Assembly: GCA_016716905.1 (NCBI GenBank)
Contig: JADJUS010000004.1
Location: 744,001 to 808,000, forward strand
Length of the DNA stretch: 64,000 nucleotides
Origin: Acidobacteriota bacterium
GTDB taxonomy: Bacteria; Acidobacteriota; Vicinamibacteria; Vicinamibacterales; SCN-69-37
Direction: 5' to 3'
Shown here: piece after piece, positions 17,625-25,892 of the stretch
Layout of the letters: each line of letters opens with the position of its first letter
Position numbering within the stretch: the first letter of the stretch is position 1
Notes under the pieces: model-generated
The model's database searches: none
Told to the model about the DNA's origin: nothing
The model's input: the letters and a program-made list of their open reading frames with translations, nothing else
Position numbers and translations under genes: made by a program

Positions 17625-17929
17625 CAGGGTTCCTCGCCGCGCATCTGCAGGAACACATCCGACAGTGCCGGGCTGCCCGCAGCGGGGTGGGCCGGCGTCC
17701 GGGTTTTGAGCCATGCCGCCGTGTCCGCCGGGTTGCCACGGTGCGTGATCGAGCCACGCTGAACCATCGCTTCGAGCGGGTCGGTCCCCTCTGACTCAGC
17801 CGCTTGCCGGAAAGGCACAATTCGCGCAATCGGCTGCTGTCGATCGAGCACCACCACTTCCTGGCCTGCCTGCACTGACTTGAGGTAGCGGGAGAGGCTG
17901 TTCTTTAAAGTGGCTATATTGGCATTCAT
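17621..17929 (-). CDS. Phd/YefM-family antitoxin
   Basis: 102 residues. The N-terminus (MNANIATLKNSLSRYLKSVQAGQEVVVLDRQQPIARIVP) is a Phd/YefM DNA-binding domain; the acidic, Pro-rich tail is the likely toxin-binding part. First gene of a two-gene toxin-antitoxin unit with the PIN toxin. A perfect palindrome ends up one base before its ATG, so it probably represses its own transcription. Confidence 0.88.
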   Translation of the reverse strand: MNANIATLKNSLSRYLKSVQAGQEVVVLDRQQPIARIVPFRQAAESEGTDPLEAMVQRGSITHRGNPADTAAWLKTRTPAHPAAGSPALSDVFLQMRGEEPW

Positions 17930-17930
17930 G

Positions 17931-17951
17931 ATATAGCTATCATAGCTATAT
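17931..17951 (-). promoter_or_regulatory. Palindromic operator of the Phd-VapC unit
   Basis: ATATAGCTAT and its complement ATAGCTATAT flank one central base, one base upstream of the antitoxin ATG. A further half-site GCTATAT occurs inside the first codons (17914-17920). Position and symmetry suit autorepression by the antitoxin or the complex. The AT-rich sequence also contains -10-like words, so the message may have almost no leader. Confidence 0.75.
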
Positions 17952-17978
17952 TCAATGTCGGTGGCAAGCCTGCTGCGG

Positions 17979-18728
17979 TCAGCCGACGAACCCGCGCCTG
18001 GCGCTCACCCGCGTGAGCTCGAGGCCTGTAGGGTCCGTGAGGTACTCGTAACCGATTTCCTGCCAGCGGCGCCCAGGGTCGGCATGTTCGTAGCGGCGGC
18101 GGCGGTTCTGCCGATCGTCGGAATGCAACATGCCCAGGTGGTAGATCAGGAGATCCGCATTCGGAAAGCGGCCGCGGACGCGGGCTTGCAGCGGCGCTTT
18201 CACGCCATGCAACGGTGAAGGGTCGAATTCGTGGTCGCTCCGCGCCCGAAACAGCCGGACCACTCTTTTACGTCCCCAGATTCCATCCGCTCTGTATTGG
18301 TCGGGGGCGTCCCACAACTCCCGGAGTCGCATGGCGTACGCGGACAAACCGAGCCACGATCCGCGCGTGATCACTCGTTCAGCCCTCGGGCGAAACTCAT
18401 GCTCGAGGCGCTCGTCGGCGTCCACACACACGATCCATTCCGCCCCATGCCGCAAGGCTGCGGCAACAAGCGCGCGATGGTTTCCGACTTCGTCCCACGT
18501 GGGCCGGTCGGCTGGTCTGTGGATGATCTCGATCACCGCGCTGTGGCCCGCGAGCAGTTCAGCCGAACCGTCTGACGACCCGTCGTCGAGTGCGATGATT
18601 CCGTCCACCTGCGGGGCCACGTTGCGCAGGTAGCCAGGGAGGTGGCGGATGCCGTTCCTGACCGCGAGGAGCGCGATGAGCCGCGAGCGCCTGGTGCCGG
18701 GCCCCGGCAGTCCCCACGATGGAATCAT
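17979..18728 (-). CDS. Glycosyltransferase, family 2
   Basis: About 249 residues. LIALLAVRNGIRHLPGYLRN, IIALDDGSSDGSAE, VCVDADER (DxD) are standard GT2 motifs; the WGRKRVVRLFRAR and YHLGMLHSDDR segments resemble enzymes of lipopolysaccharide or other surface glycans. The gene is separate from the earlier GT2 pair, on the other strand. ATG 18728 is taken rather than GTG 18731. It diverges from the secreted-protein gene at 18762. Confidence 0.82.
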   Translation of the reverse strand: MIPSWGLPGPGTRRSRLIALLAVRNGIRHLPGYLRNVAPQVDGIIALDDGSSDGSAELLAGHSAVIEIIHRPADRPTWDEVGNHRALVAAALRHGAEWIVCVDADERLEHEFRPRAERVITRGSWLGLSAYAMRLRELWDAPDQYRADGIWGRKRVVRLFRARSDHEFDPSPLHGVKAPLQARVRGRFPNADLLIYHLGMLHSDDRQNRRRRYEHADPGRRWQEIGYEYLTDPTGLELTRVSARRGFVG

Positions 18729-18761
18729 CACGGGAAGTATATGGTCGCGTAATATCTCGAT

Positions 18762-19388
18762 ATGCCTATTCCTTCAAAGTTCAGATCGCTGTTGTTGGCC
18801 GTGCCATGTGTGTTGGTCGTGTCGCTGGGCCTCGCGGCGCAGAATCCTCCCGCAGCGCAGGTGCCACCGGCCGCGCCAATGCAACACAAGCCAGGGATGC
18901 AGCACACACCAGACATGCAGCATGACGCCGGCCCGAAGCCCACGCAGGGTGGGCAAGCCGCGTTTGCGGCCATCAGCGAGATCGTGAAGCTGCTGGAAGC
19001 CGATCCGAAAACCGATTGGTCAAAGGTCAATCTTGAGGCGCTGCGACAGCACCTGGCCGACATGGACATGGTCACCCTGCGCTCGCGCGTGAAGTCGCGA
19101 GAGGTGCCGAACGGGTTGGCCATGGACGTGACCGGCGACACTGGTGTGGCCGCCGCCATCAAGCGGATGGTGGTGTCGCACGCGTCGATGCTCGACGAGA
19201 TGCCCGCGTGGAGCGCCACGACTGCGGCGATCGCCGGTGGGGTCCGACTCACGGTGACGGCAAAGGCCGCCGGTGATGCCGGCGTGGTCGCGCGCATCCG
19301 CGGTCTCGGGTTCGCCGGCCTGCTCGTGCAGGGCGACCATCACACCGAGCACCACCTGGCGCTGGCGAAGGGCGCCCACGTGCATTAG
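18762..19388 (+). CDS. Secreted protein with Met/His-rich segment, function unknown
   Basis: 208 residues with a signal peptide (hydrophobic stretch to about residue 26). Residues 40-56 carry MQHKPGMQH and TPDMQHD, the kind of Met/His repeat that binds copper or silver in periplasmic chaperones. The rest is alpha-helical with SHASMLDEMP and ends in GDHHTEHHLALAKGAHVH, which is also His-rich. A TAATAT sequence 6 bases before the ATG could be a -10, making the mRNA leaderless. Metal binding is an inference from composition and the nearby copper genes. Confidence 0.6.
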   Translation: MPIPSKFRSLLLAVPCVLVVSLGLAAQNPPAAQVPPAAPMQHKPGMQHTPDMQHDAGPKPTQGGQAAFAAISEIVKLLEADPKTDWSKVNLEALRQHLADMDMVTLRSRVKSREVPNGLAMDVTGDTGVAAAIKRMVVSHASMLDEMPAWSATTAAIAGGVRLTVTAKAAGDAGVVARIRGLGFAGLLVQGDHHTEHHLALAKGAHVH

Positions 19389-19394
19389 AGCGAG

Positions 19395-20357
19395 CTAGCC
19401 GCCGTCCACGATACCGCCGCCGGGCCCGCCGCCCCCTGGACCGCCGCCGGGGAATCCGCCGCCCAGATCCGGCGTCTGACCTGGGTTATTGCCGCTGCAC
19501 GCGCACGCCCACAGCGGGCTATTGGAGCTGACCCCACCGCAGCCTTCAACAAAGGGGATGTCGGCCAACCCGGCGTAGGTGAAGACCGCCTTGCACTTCT
19601 TCTCGTTCGTCTCGACCTTCGCGAGTTCGACCGGTTGCACCGGTCCGCCGGCGATGCCGACGAACGCCGTCCCAACGACCTCAAGCCGAGCGGCCTTCTC
19701 GTCCTTGTACTTCCCGTTGTTGTTCTTCTTGAAGTGATCCACTCTGACCGACCCGTACGAGACGAGGATGGCCCAGAAACGCGTGGTGTTGAGCTTGATG
19801 CGGAATGCGCCGCTGTCGGCGTGGATCGCTGGGCCGCACTTGACCGGGCCGCCAAGTGTAACGGGGAGGCTTTGCAAAGCGAGGTCTACACCGGCCGCCG
19901 CTTGTTCCGCTTCCCAAGCTTCCGAGTAGCGCTCCATTTCAGCAGCCACGTGACGAGCCAGTGCCTCTGGCGCCACACCACGGCGGGCCTGAGCCCAGAG
20001 GCTCGCCAGGATCTTCGGTGCGGCGGTTGGGCCGACCTCGCCGGCGATGTTGGGGAATCGCTCAATGCGGAATGGCGGCCGCAGGAATTCGCGGACACGC
20101 GCGATCGGGGCGTCTGGCGCATAGCGCGCGAGGGCGGTTACCAGTTCAGGTTCCGTGAGCTCGAAGAGCAGGTTCGGGGCCGCGACAGGCCGCGTCGGCC
20201 GAGGCAGGGTCTTGATGTGCGCCAGGCAGTCAAGGTCCGTCCCCTGTTTGCCGATGAACTTCCATCCGGGAAGCACTGGGCGATTGAGGGGCCAGATCGA
20301 GTACTGCTCTTCGTGGTTGATCACTCCGAAGGCCGTGGGCAGCTGGGGTGCTTTCAT
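19395..20357 (-). CDS. MbtH-like domain fused to an unknown domain with Gly-rich tail
   Basis: 320 residues from the ATG at 20357. Residues 9-49 match MbtH-like proteins: F-x-V-I-NHEEQYSIWP, NRPVLPGW and ECLAHI-like DCLAHI; both conserved Trp that clasp NRPS adenylation domains are present, but the third (WTD-R-P) reads LPRPTRP. MbtH proteins are normally about 70 residues. Here a helical region (65-155), an unrecognised domain with six Cys (174, 255, 273, 285, 287 among them), and a tail of Gly and Pro (299-320) follow. No NRPS is in the window. The domain after residue 60 is not recognised. Confidence 0.7.
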   Translation of the reverse strand: MKAPQLPTAFGVINHEEQYSIWPLNRPVLPGWKFIGKQGTDLDCLAHIKTLPRPTRPVAAPNLLFELTEPELVTALARYAPDAPIARVREFLRPPFRIERFPNIAGEVGPTAAPKILASLWAQARRGVAPEALARHVAAEMERYSEAWEAEQAAAGVDLALQSLPVTLGGPVKCGPAIHADSGAFRIKLNTTRFWAILVSYGSVRVDHFKKNNNGKYKDEKAARLEVVGTAFVGIAGGPVQPVELAKVETNEKKCKAVFTYAGLADIPFVEGCGGVSSNSPLWACACSGNNPGQTPDLGGGFPGGGPGGGGPGGGIVDGG

Positions 20358-20461
20358 GGCCCAGTAGTCTACGCCTGCCGACGGCAGAGAAAAAGGTCTC
20401 TGTTTCGGCAAATTGATCTGGCCACCGGGCCTCGCGGCCATGTACCCTGCAAAGAGTCAGG

Positions 20462-20848
20462 ATGATGCCCCCGAGCCGATTTCGCCTGTTAGCCGCCGCA
20501 GTGACGCTGTGTGCGCTCCTCGTCACAGGCGTGTCGCCGGCGGTCGCGCGTGTGATGGCCCAGGCGCCGGCCGACAGTCACGCGTGTTGTCCCGAGACCA
20601 TTCGCGAGACCGCCGCCGAAGGGCACCAGGACGGCGCACCGATGCCGTGTTGCGCTGTCGGCAACACACGTCAGCCCGCGCCGGTCAGGGGTTCAACACC
20701 TGTCCGTGGCGCGGTATCGATAACTCCCGCGGCGCCCGATCACTTTTACACTCCGCCGCTCCGTCTGGTGGCGCCACTCGTGGCACCCTCCACGATTCCG
20801 CTGGGGCAGATCCCCCCGCTCCTGCGCACGTCCGTCCTTCTCATCTGA
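20462..20848 (+). CDS. Small secreted Cys-pair protein before the metal efflux operon
   Basis: 128 residues with a signal peptide ending near AVA. The mature part has two vicinal Cys pairs (HACCPE and MPCCAV) and a Pro-rich rest. Small secreted proteins with such Cys and His groups often precede heavy-metal RND operons, but I do not recognise a named family. It is the first gene of the efflux run, about 100 bp before the pump gene. Either ATG 20462 or 20465 may be used. Confidence 0.6.
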   Translation: MMPPSRFRLLAAAVTLCALLVTGVSPAVARVMAQAPADSHACCPETIRETAAEGHQDGAPMPCCAVGNTRQPAPVRGSTPVRGAVSITPAAPDHFYTPPLRLVAPLVAPSTIPLGQIPPLLRTSVLLI

Positions 20849-20949
20849 CACAACCACCGTCGTGAACGACCCGTGCGGGCACTTCTGCCTGCGCGGTGAT
20901 GTCGCGCGTTCTCTGCTCGGGGAACGCGTTCGCGAGTGGAAGGCACGTC

Positions 20950-23900
20950 ATGGTGAACAAGCTGATCGAATTGTCGTTGCGATATCGCGGTGTGGTCCTC
21001 ACCGTGTACGTCCTGCTGGGCGCGTGGGGCTATTGGGCCATGCGCACCGGCGCGGTGGACGCCATTCCCGACCTGTCCGACCACCAGGTGATCGTCTTCA
21101 CTGACTGGGCGGGACATAGCGCGCAGGAAGTGGAGGACCAGGTGACCTACCCGGTCGTGACGAATCTGCAGGGCCTGCCAGGCGTGCGCGTCGTCCGGTC
21201 TCAATCGGCGTTCGGCTTCTCGATGGTCTACGCCATTTTCGATGACGACGTGGAGTTGTACTTCGCGCGCACGCGGGTGCTCGAGCGCCTGAGCCTGGTC
21301 ACCAAACTCCTGCCCGACGGCGTGGTGCCCACGCTGGGTCCAGACGCGACCGGCGTCGGCCACGTGTTCTGGTACACCGTCGAGAGCGACCGTCATTCAC
21401 TGACCGAGTTGCGCAGCCTGCAGGATTGGTTCATCCGGTATCAGCTCAACGCCGTGCCGGGCGTGGCCGAAGTGGCTTCGGTGGGCGGCACCGTGCGGCA
21501 GTATCAGGTCAATCTCGATCCGGAGCGCCTGCGGGGATACGGCTTGTCGGTGGGCGACGTCGTGCGGGCTGTGACGGCCAGCAACTCCAATGTGGGCGGC
21601 AACGTGCTCGAAGCCAATGGCGCATGGTCGATCGTGCGAGGCGTAGGGCTTATCGCATCCCTGAAGGACGTCGAAGACATCGTCGTCAAATCGAACGACG
21701 GTGTGCCGGTGTTTGTGGGGGAGGTCGCCGATGTGACTGTCGGCGAGGCGTTCCGCAACGCCGCGCTGATCAAGGGCGACAAGGAAGCGGTCGGCGGCGT
21801 CATTGTGATGCGCGCTGAGGCGAACGCGCGCGATGTGATCGCCGGCGTGAAAGCGCGCCTGACGCAAATAGCGCCGGGGTTGCCGGCAGGTGTGCGCGTG
21901 GTGCCTTTTTACGATCGGTCGGGACTCATCGACCGCGCGATTGGCACGTTGCGCATCGCCCTGCTCGAAGAGGTCGCGCTTGTGACCTTGGCCCATGTGC
22001 TGTTCCTGATGCACGTGCGGTCGATCTTGATCGTCACGTTGCCGCTGCCGCTGGCCGTGCTGATGTCGTTCCTGGCGATGCGGGTGACGGGCATGTCGTC
22101 CAACCTGATGAGCCTGGCGGGAATCGCCATTGCCATCGGCGTGCTGGTGGACGCGGGAATTGTGGTGACCGAGAACGCCTTTCGCGCGCTCGAGCAAAAG
22201 GGCATCAATCCCAAACATCGAGTCGCCGTGTTCGCGGCTGTGCAGGAATCCACACGACTGGTGGGCCGGCCCGTATTCTTCTCAATGGCCATCATCGTGC
22301 TCGCGTTTGTGCCCGTGTTTGCGCTGACCGGCCAGGAAGGGAAGTTGTTCCATCCGCTCGCGTTCACGAAAACGTTTGCGATGATTGCGGCCACGCTCAT
22401 GGCTGTGACCCTGGTGCCGGTGTTGTGCACGCTGTTGCTGAGTGGCAAGGTGCACGCCGAAGACCACAACCCGGTGATGCGGGTCTTGCGACGGGTGTAT
22501 GAGCCGGCCCTGCGCACGGCCCTGACGCATCGGGTCGCCACACTGCTTGCGGCTGCCGTACTGTTCGTCTCGGCCCTGGCTGTTTCGACGCGCATCGGCA
22601 CAGAGTTCATGCCGGCCCTGGATGAGGGCGACCTGATGTTCATGCCGATCAGCGACCCGAGCATTTCGCTGGCCGAGGCGTCGCGGATTGCTGCAGCGCA
22701 GAATGCCGCGATCGCGGCCCTGCCCGAGGTGCATGGGGTGGTGGCGAAAGTGGGGCGCGCCGATACCTCCACTGATCCGTCGCCGGTAAACATGACCGAG
22801 ACGATCGTGCAATTGAAGCCGCGCGAACAGTGGCGCCCAGGCGTCACCACCGAATCGCTGCGTGCCGAGATGAGCCGCGCCGTCCAATTGCCGGGGGTGA
22901 CCAGCATCTGGACCATGCCGATCATCAATCGTATCGACATGTTGTCCACCGGTATCCGGTCGGAGATCGGCGTCAAGGTGTTTGGCGCGGACCTCGATGT
23001 ACTCGACGGCCTCGCGCGCGAGATCGCCGCCGTGCTGAATACAGTTCCCGGCGCGGCCAATGTCTATCCGGAACCGGTGGCCAGCGGCCAGTATCTGAAC
23101 ATCCGCGTGGACCGCGCGGCGGCTGCCCGCTACGGCCTGTCGGTGGCCGATGTGCAGGAAGTGATCGAGTATGCGATTGGCGAAACGCTGGTCGGCATGA
23201 CGATTGAGGGCCGGGAGCGCTACCCGATTCGGGTGAGGCTCGCGGAAAAATTCAGGGCAGATTCCACCGGTGTGGGGCAGACGCCGGTGATGACACCCAC
23301 CGGCCAGCAGGTACCGCTGGCGGCAGTGGCGACCATTGAGTCTGCGCGTGGGCCGTCGATGATTGCGGCCGAGAACGGGCTGGTGCTCGCGACGGTCCTC
23401 CTCAATGTGCAGGGAAGGGATGTTGGCAGCTTTGTGGCTGAGGCGAGGCGCCTGGTCGCGGAACGTGTCGCGATGCCGGCGGGATACTTCGTCGGCTGGA
23501 GCGGCCGGTACGAAAACCAGGAGCGCGCGCGTGCACGGTTGCTGATCGTGTTGCCGATCGTCCTGATCGTCATCTTTGTGTTGCTCTATTTCACCTACAA
23601 CTCGGTGGCTGAAGCGGCGCACGTGTTGCTGGCCGTGCCGTTTGCGCTGACGGGAGGCGTCTTCCTGGTGTGGGCGCTCGGCTACAACTTCTCGGTGGCC
23701 GTGTGGGTGGGCTTCATCGCGCTCTTCGGCACTGCCGTGCAGACCGGCATGGTGATGGTGATTTACCTGGAAGACGCGGTGGCCCGGGCGACGTCAGCCG
23801 GCCACGGTGTGTTGACCCGCGAGACGCTGCGCGCGGCGGTCATGGAGGGCGCACTCCTGCGGTTGCGGCCAAAGCTCATGACCGTTTCGACCGTGGTCGC

Positions 23901-24594
23901 CGGCCTGATCCCGATCATGTGGAGCACGCGCCCGGGCGCGGAAGTGATGAAGCCGCTGGCCGCCCCAGTGCTGGGCGGCATGGTGTCGTCGCTGCTGCAC
24001 GTGTTGATCGTGACGCCCGTGATCTTTTACTGGCTGCGCTCCCGCGGGTTGCCGCCAGAGCACCCGGAAAAGACGTCGGGTGTCTTTTTAGAGGACAGTG
24101 AGGAAACCGGCCTGAAAGCAGGCAAAAGAAAGACGTCGGGTGTCTTTTTCGCCGAAAAAGACACCCGACGTCTTTTTGTGGGTGGGGCGGTGCTCGTCGC
24201 CGTCCTGGCTGCGGCTGCGTGGTGGACCTTTGGTCGCCCAACCGTCGCGCCAGCCAACCTCACGGTCCTTCACACCCAAACCGTCGGTGATACCGAGGTC
24301 CGCCTGCTTGCCGAAGACGGCCAGACCGGACTGACGCAGGGCCGCAGCCCGTTCTGGCTCGAATTCCGAACAGCATCGACCGGCGAACCCGCAGACGTCA
24401 CTGACGTCCGCGTATCCGCCTCGATGGCGATGCCGGGAATGGTGATGGCTGCACCGGTGGCGGTTGAGGCCGCGGGGGCCGGGCGCTTCCATGGCTCGGC
24501 AGAGTTCAGCATGGCGGGCACCTGGCGGTGGTCGGTTGAATGGCAGGGGCCAGGCGGGCGACGGTCCGCCAGTTTTGATGGAGAAGTCCGATGA
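20950..24594 (+). CDS. Heavy-metal RND efflux pump (CusA/CzcA type) fused to FixH/YtkA-like domain
   Basis: 1214 residues. Residues 1-1035 are an HME-type RND pump with 12 helices and two periplasmic loops; AIAIGVLVDAGIVVTENA in helix 4 carries the proton-relay Asp/Glu, and MPALDEGDLMFMP is the family signature. At about residues 1040-1076 the frame crosses a repeat (24068-24175), encoding KTSGVF twice and its reverse-strand reading once. It then continues as a membrane helix plus a YtkA/FixH-like beta domain (1080-1214, VSASMAMPGMVM). Copper or silver is likely from the cupredoxin genes nearby. ATG 20950 is preferred to the earlier frame start at 20896. Confidence 0.88.
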   Translation: MVNKLIELSLRYRGVVLTVYVLLGAWGYWAMRTGAVDAIPDLSDHQVIVFTDWAGHSAQEVEDQVTYPVVTNLQGLPGVRVVRSQSAFGFSMVYAIFDDDVELYFARTRVLERLSLVTKLLPDGVVPTLGPDATGVGHVFWYTVESDRHSLTELRSLQDWFIRYQLNAVPGVAEVASVGGTVRQYQVNLDPERLRGYGLSVGDVVRAVTASNSNVGGNVLEANGAWSIVRGVGLIASLKDVEDIVVKSNDGVPVFVGEVADVTVGEAFRNAALIKGDKEAVGGVIVMRAEANARDVIAGVKARLTQIAPGLPAGVRVVPFYDRSGLIDRAIGTLRIALLEEVALVTLAHVLFLMHVRSILIVTLPLPLAVLMSFLAMRVTGMSSNLMSLAGIAIAIGVLVDAGIVVTENAFRALEQKGINPKHRVAVFAAVQESTRLVGRPVFFSMAIIVLAFVPVFALTGQEGKLFHPLAFTKTFAMIAATLMAVTLVPVLCTLLLSGKVHAEDHNPVMRVLRRVYEPALRTALTHRVATLLAAAVLFVSALAVSTRIGTEFMPALDEGDLMFMPISDPSISLAEASRIAAAQNAAIAALPEVHGVVAKVGRADTSTDPSPVNMTETIVQLKPREQWRPGVTTESLRAEMSRAVQLPGVTSIWTMPIINRIDMLSTGIRSEIGVKVFGADLDVLDGLAREIAAVLNTVPGAANVYPEPVASGQYLNIRVDRAAAARYGLSVADVQEVIEYAIGETLVGMTIEGRERYPIRVRLAEKFRADSTGVGQTPVMTPTGQQVPLAAVATIESARGPSMIAAENGLVLATVLLNVQGRDVGSFVAEARRLVAERVAMPAGYFVGWSGRYENQERARARLLIVLPIVLIVIFVLLYFTYNSVAEAAHVLLAVPFALTGGVFLVWALGYNFSVAVWVGFIALFGTAVQTGMVMVIYLEDAVARATSAGHGVLTRETLRAAVMEGALLRLRPKLMTVSTVVAGLIPIMWSTRPGAEVMKPLAAPVLGGMVSSLLHVLIVTPVIFYWLRSRGLPPEHPEKTSGVFLEDSEETGLKAGKRKTSGVFFAEKDTRRLFVGGAVLVAVLAAAAWWTFGRPTVAPANLTVLHTQTVGDTEVRLLAEDGQTGLTQGRSPFWLEFRTASTGEPADVTDVRVSASMAMPGMVMAAPVAVEAAGAGRFHGSAEFSMAGTWRWSVEWQGPGGRRSASFDGEVR
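24068..24175. repeat. AAAAGACGTCGGGTGTCTTTT repeats inside the RND gene
   Basis: The word AAAGACGTCGGGTGTCTTTT occurs at 24069-24089 and 24129-24149. The second copy continues into a perfect 47-base palindrome: arms of 23 bases at 24129-24151 and 24153-24175 with one central base. Each word alone can form an AAAAGAC/GTCTTTT hairpin. The tract is read in frame as the link between pump and FixH-like domain. A related hairpin lies at 61498-61520. Confidence 0.9.
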
Positions 24595-25892
24595 CGCAAG
24601 TGATCGTTCGGCGCGCCTCGTTTGTGATCTGCGCTGCACTGTTGACTGGCATGGCTGGCGCTGTCCACGCGCAGGCACCGCCTCCGCCGAATCGCGCCGC
24701 GCAGTACCTGGACCCGAAGGAGGGGCTGACCATCGACGCCCTCGTGGCCATGGCCATTGAGCGCGCGCCGGCGCTTGCGGCCGCGCGTGCGCGCATCGAT
24801 GCCGCCGCGGGCGATCGGCAGCAGGCGGGATTGCGGCCGAACCCGAGCGCCTCTGTCGAACGCCGCGAGCAGTTCGGCGGTATCGAAACGCAGACGCTGC
24901 TGGGCATCTCGTGGCCACTCGATTTGTTCCGGCGCGATGCTCGAGTCACCGCCGCCGACCATCTTGTGCACCAGGCCGAGTCGAAGGTGCAGGACGAGGT
25001 GCGCGAATGGGCCGCCGTTGTGCGCGAACGCGCGGCCGGTGTACTCGCCGCGGTGCGCCAATTGGAGATCGCCGACAGCCGCGCGCGTTTCGCGAAGACG
25101 CGGTTCGAGCTGCTGGCAGCTCGAACGGAAGCCGGCGCCGCGAGGCCGCTCGATCGCGATCTTGCCGATGTCGAATGGCGGCGCGCGCAAGCCGAGGTGC
25201 TCGCGTGGCAGTCGACCGTTGACCAGGGCATGGCTGGTCTCAAGTCCGCCATCGGAATGCCGGCAGATGTGCCCCTGCGACTGGCGCTCCCCATCGAGGT
25301 CGTGGCCGCCACCCTGCCGGCCGTGGCCGTGCGCCAAACTCCGGAGGCCCTGGAGGCCCGTCCCGACATCCGTGTCCTGGAGTTCGATGTCATTCACGCG
25401 CAGGCCGAGGGCGCGCGCGCCGCGAGTGAGGCGCGATTCGACCTCGGCGTGTATGCGGCCTACATGACGCGCCAACTCGATCTGGCGGCCGATCGCAGCC
25501 GCATGCACGAGGCGATGCTCGGCGTCACCGTCTCACTGCCGTGGCGCAACCGGCAGCAAGGTGCGATTGCGGCCGCAGGCGCGTTGAAGCGCGCGGCCGA
25601 GTCGAGTGTCGCCGCCCGCCGGCTCGATGCGAGTGCTGAAATCGACGCCGCGCGCATTCGTGAGAGCGCGGCGGCTGCCGCAGTGGCCCTGTATCGCGGC
25701 GGTTTGATGGAACTGGCGGGGCGCAATCTGTCGGTGGTGCGAGAGTCGTTCGATCTGGGGCGCGGCACGTTGTTCGATGTGATCGAGGAAGAACGCCGGT
25801 ATCTGGAACTGGAGTCGGCCTTCACCGCGGCCTTGCGGGAAGTGATTGATGCGCGGACGGCCCTGCTGCGCGCGTTGGGGGTGGCATCATGA
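24591..25892 (+). CDS. TolC-family outer-membrane efflux protein
   Basis: 433 residues with a signal peptide to about residue 25. The two-fold repeat of long helices and the AARARIDAAAGDRQQAGLRPNPS segment are typical of outer membrane factors; the second half has the same helix pattern ending in IEEERRYLELESAFT. The CzcC/CusC channel for the RND pump. Its ATG overlaps the pump stop (ATGA) and its own stop overlaps the adaptor start. Confidence 0.88.
   Translation: MTQVIVRRASFVICAALLTGMAGAVHAQAPPPPNRAAQYLDPKEGLTIDALVAMAIERAPALAAARARIDAAAGDRQQAGLRPNPSASVERREQFGGIETQTLLGISWPLDLFRRDARVTAADHLVHQAESKVQDEVREWAAVVRERAAGVLAAVRQLEIADSRARFAKTRFELLAARTEAGAARPLDRDLADVEWRRAQAEVLAWQSTVDQGMAGLKSAIGMPADVPLRLALPIEVVAATLPAVAVRQTPEALEARPDIRVLEFDVIHAQAEGARAASEARFDLGVYAAYMTRQLDLAADRSRMHEAMLGVTVSLPWRNRQQGAIAAAGALKRAAESSVAARRLDASAEIDAARIRESAAAAAVALYRGGLMELAGRNLSVVRESFDLGRGTLFDVIEEERRYLELESAFTAALREVIDARTALLRALGVAS

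Noticed and set aside
19395..20357. RiPP precursor based on the Cys and Gly-rich tail
   Set aside because: The tail is long and low-complexity, there is no maturation enzyme near, and the protein is too large for a normal precursor.
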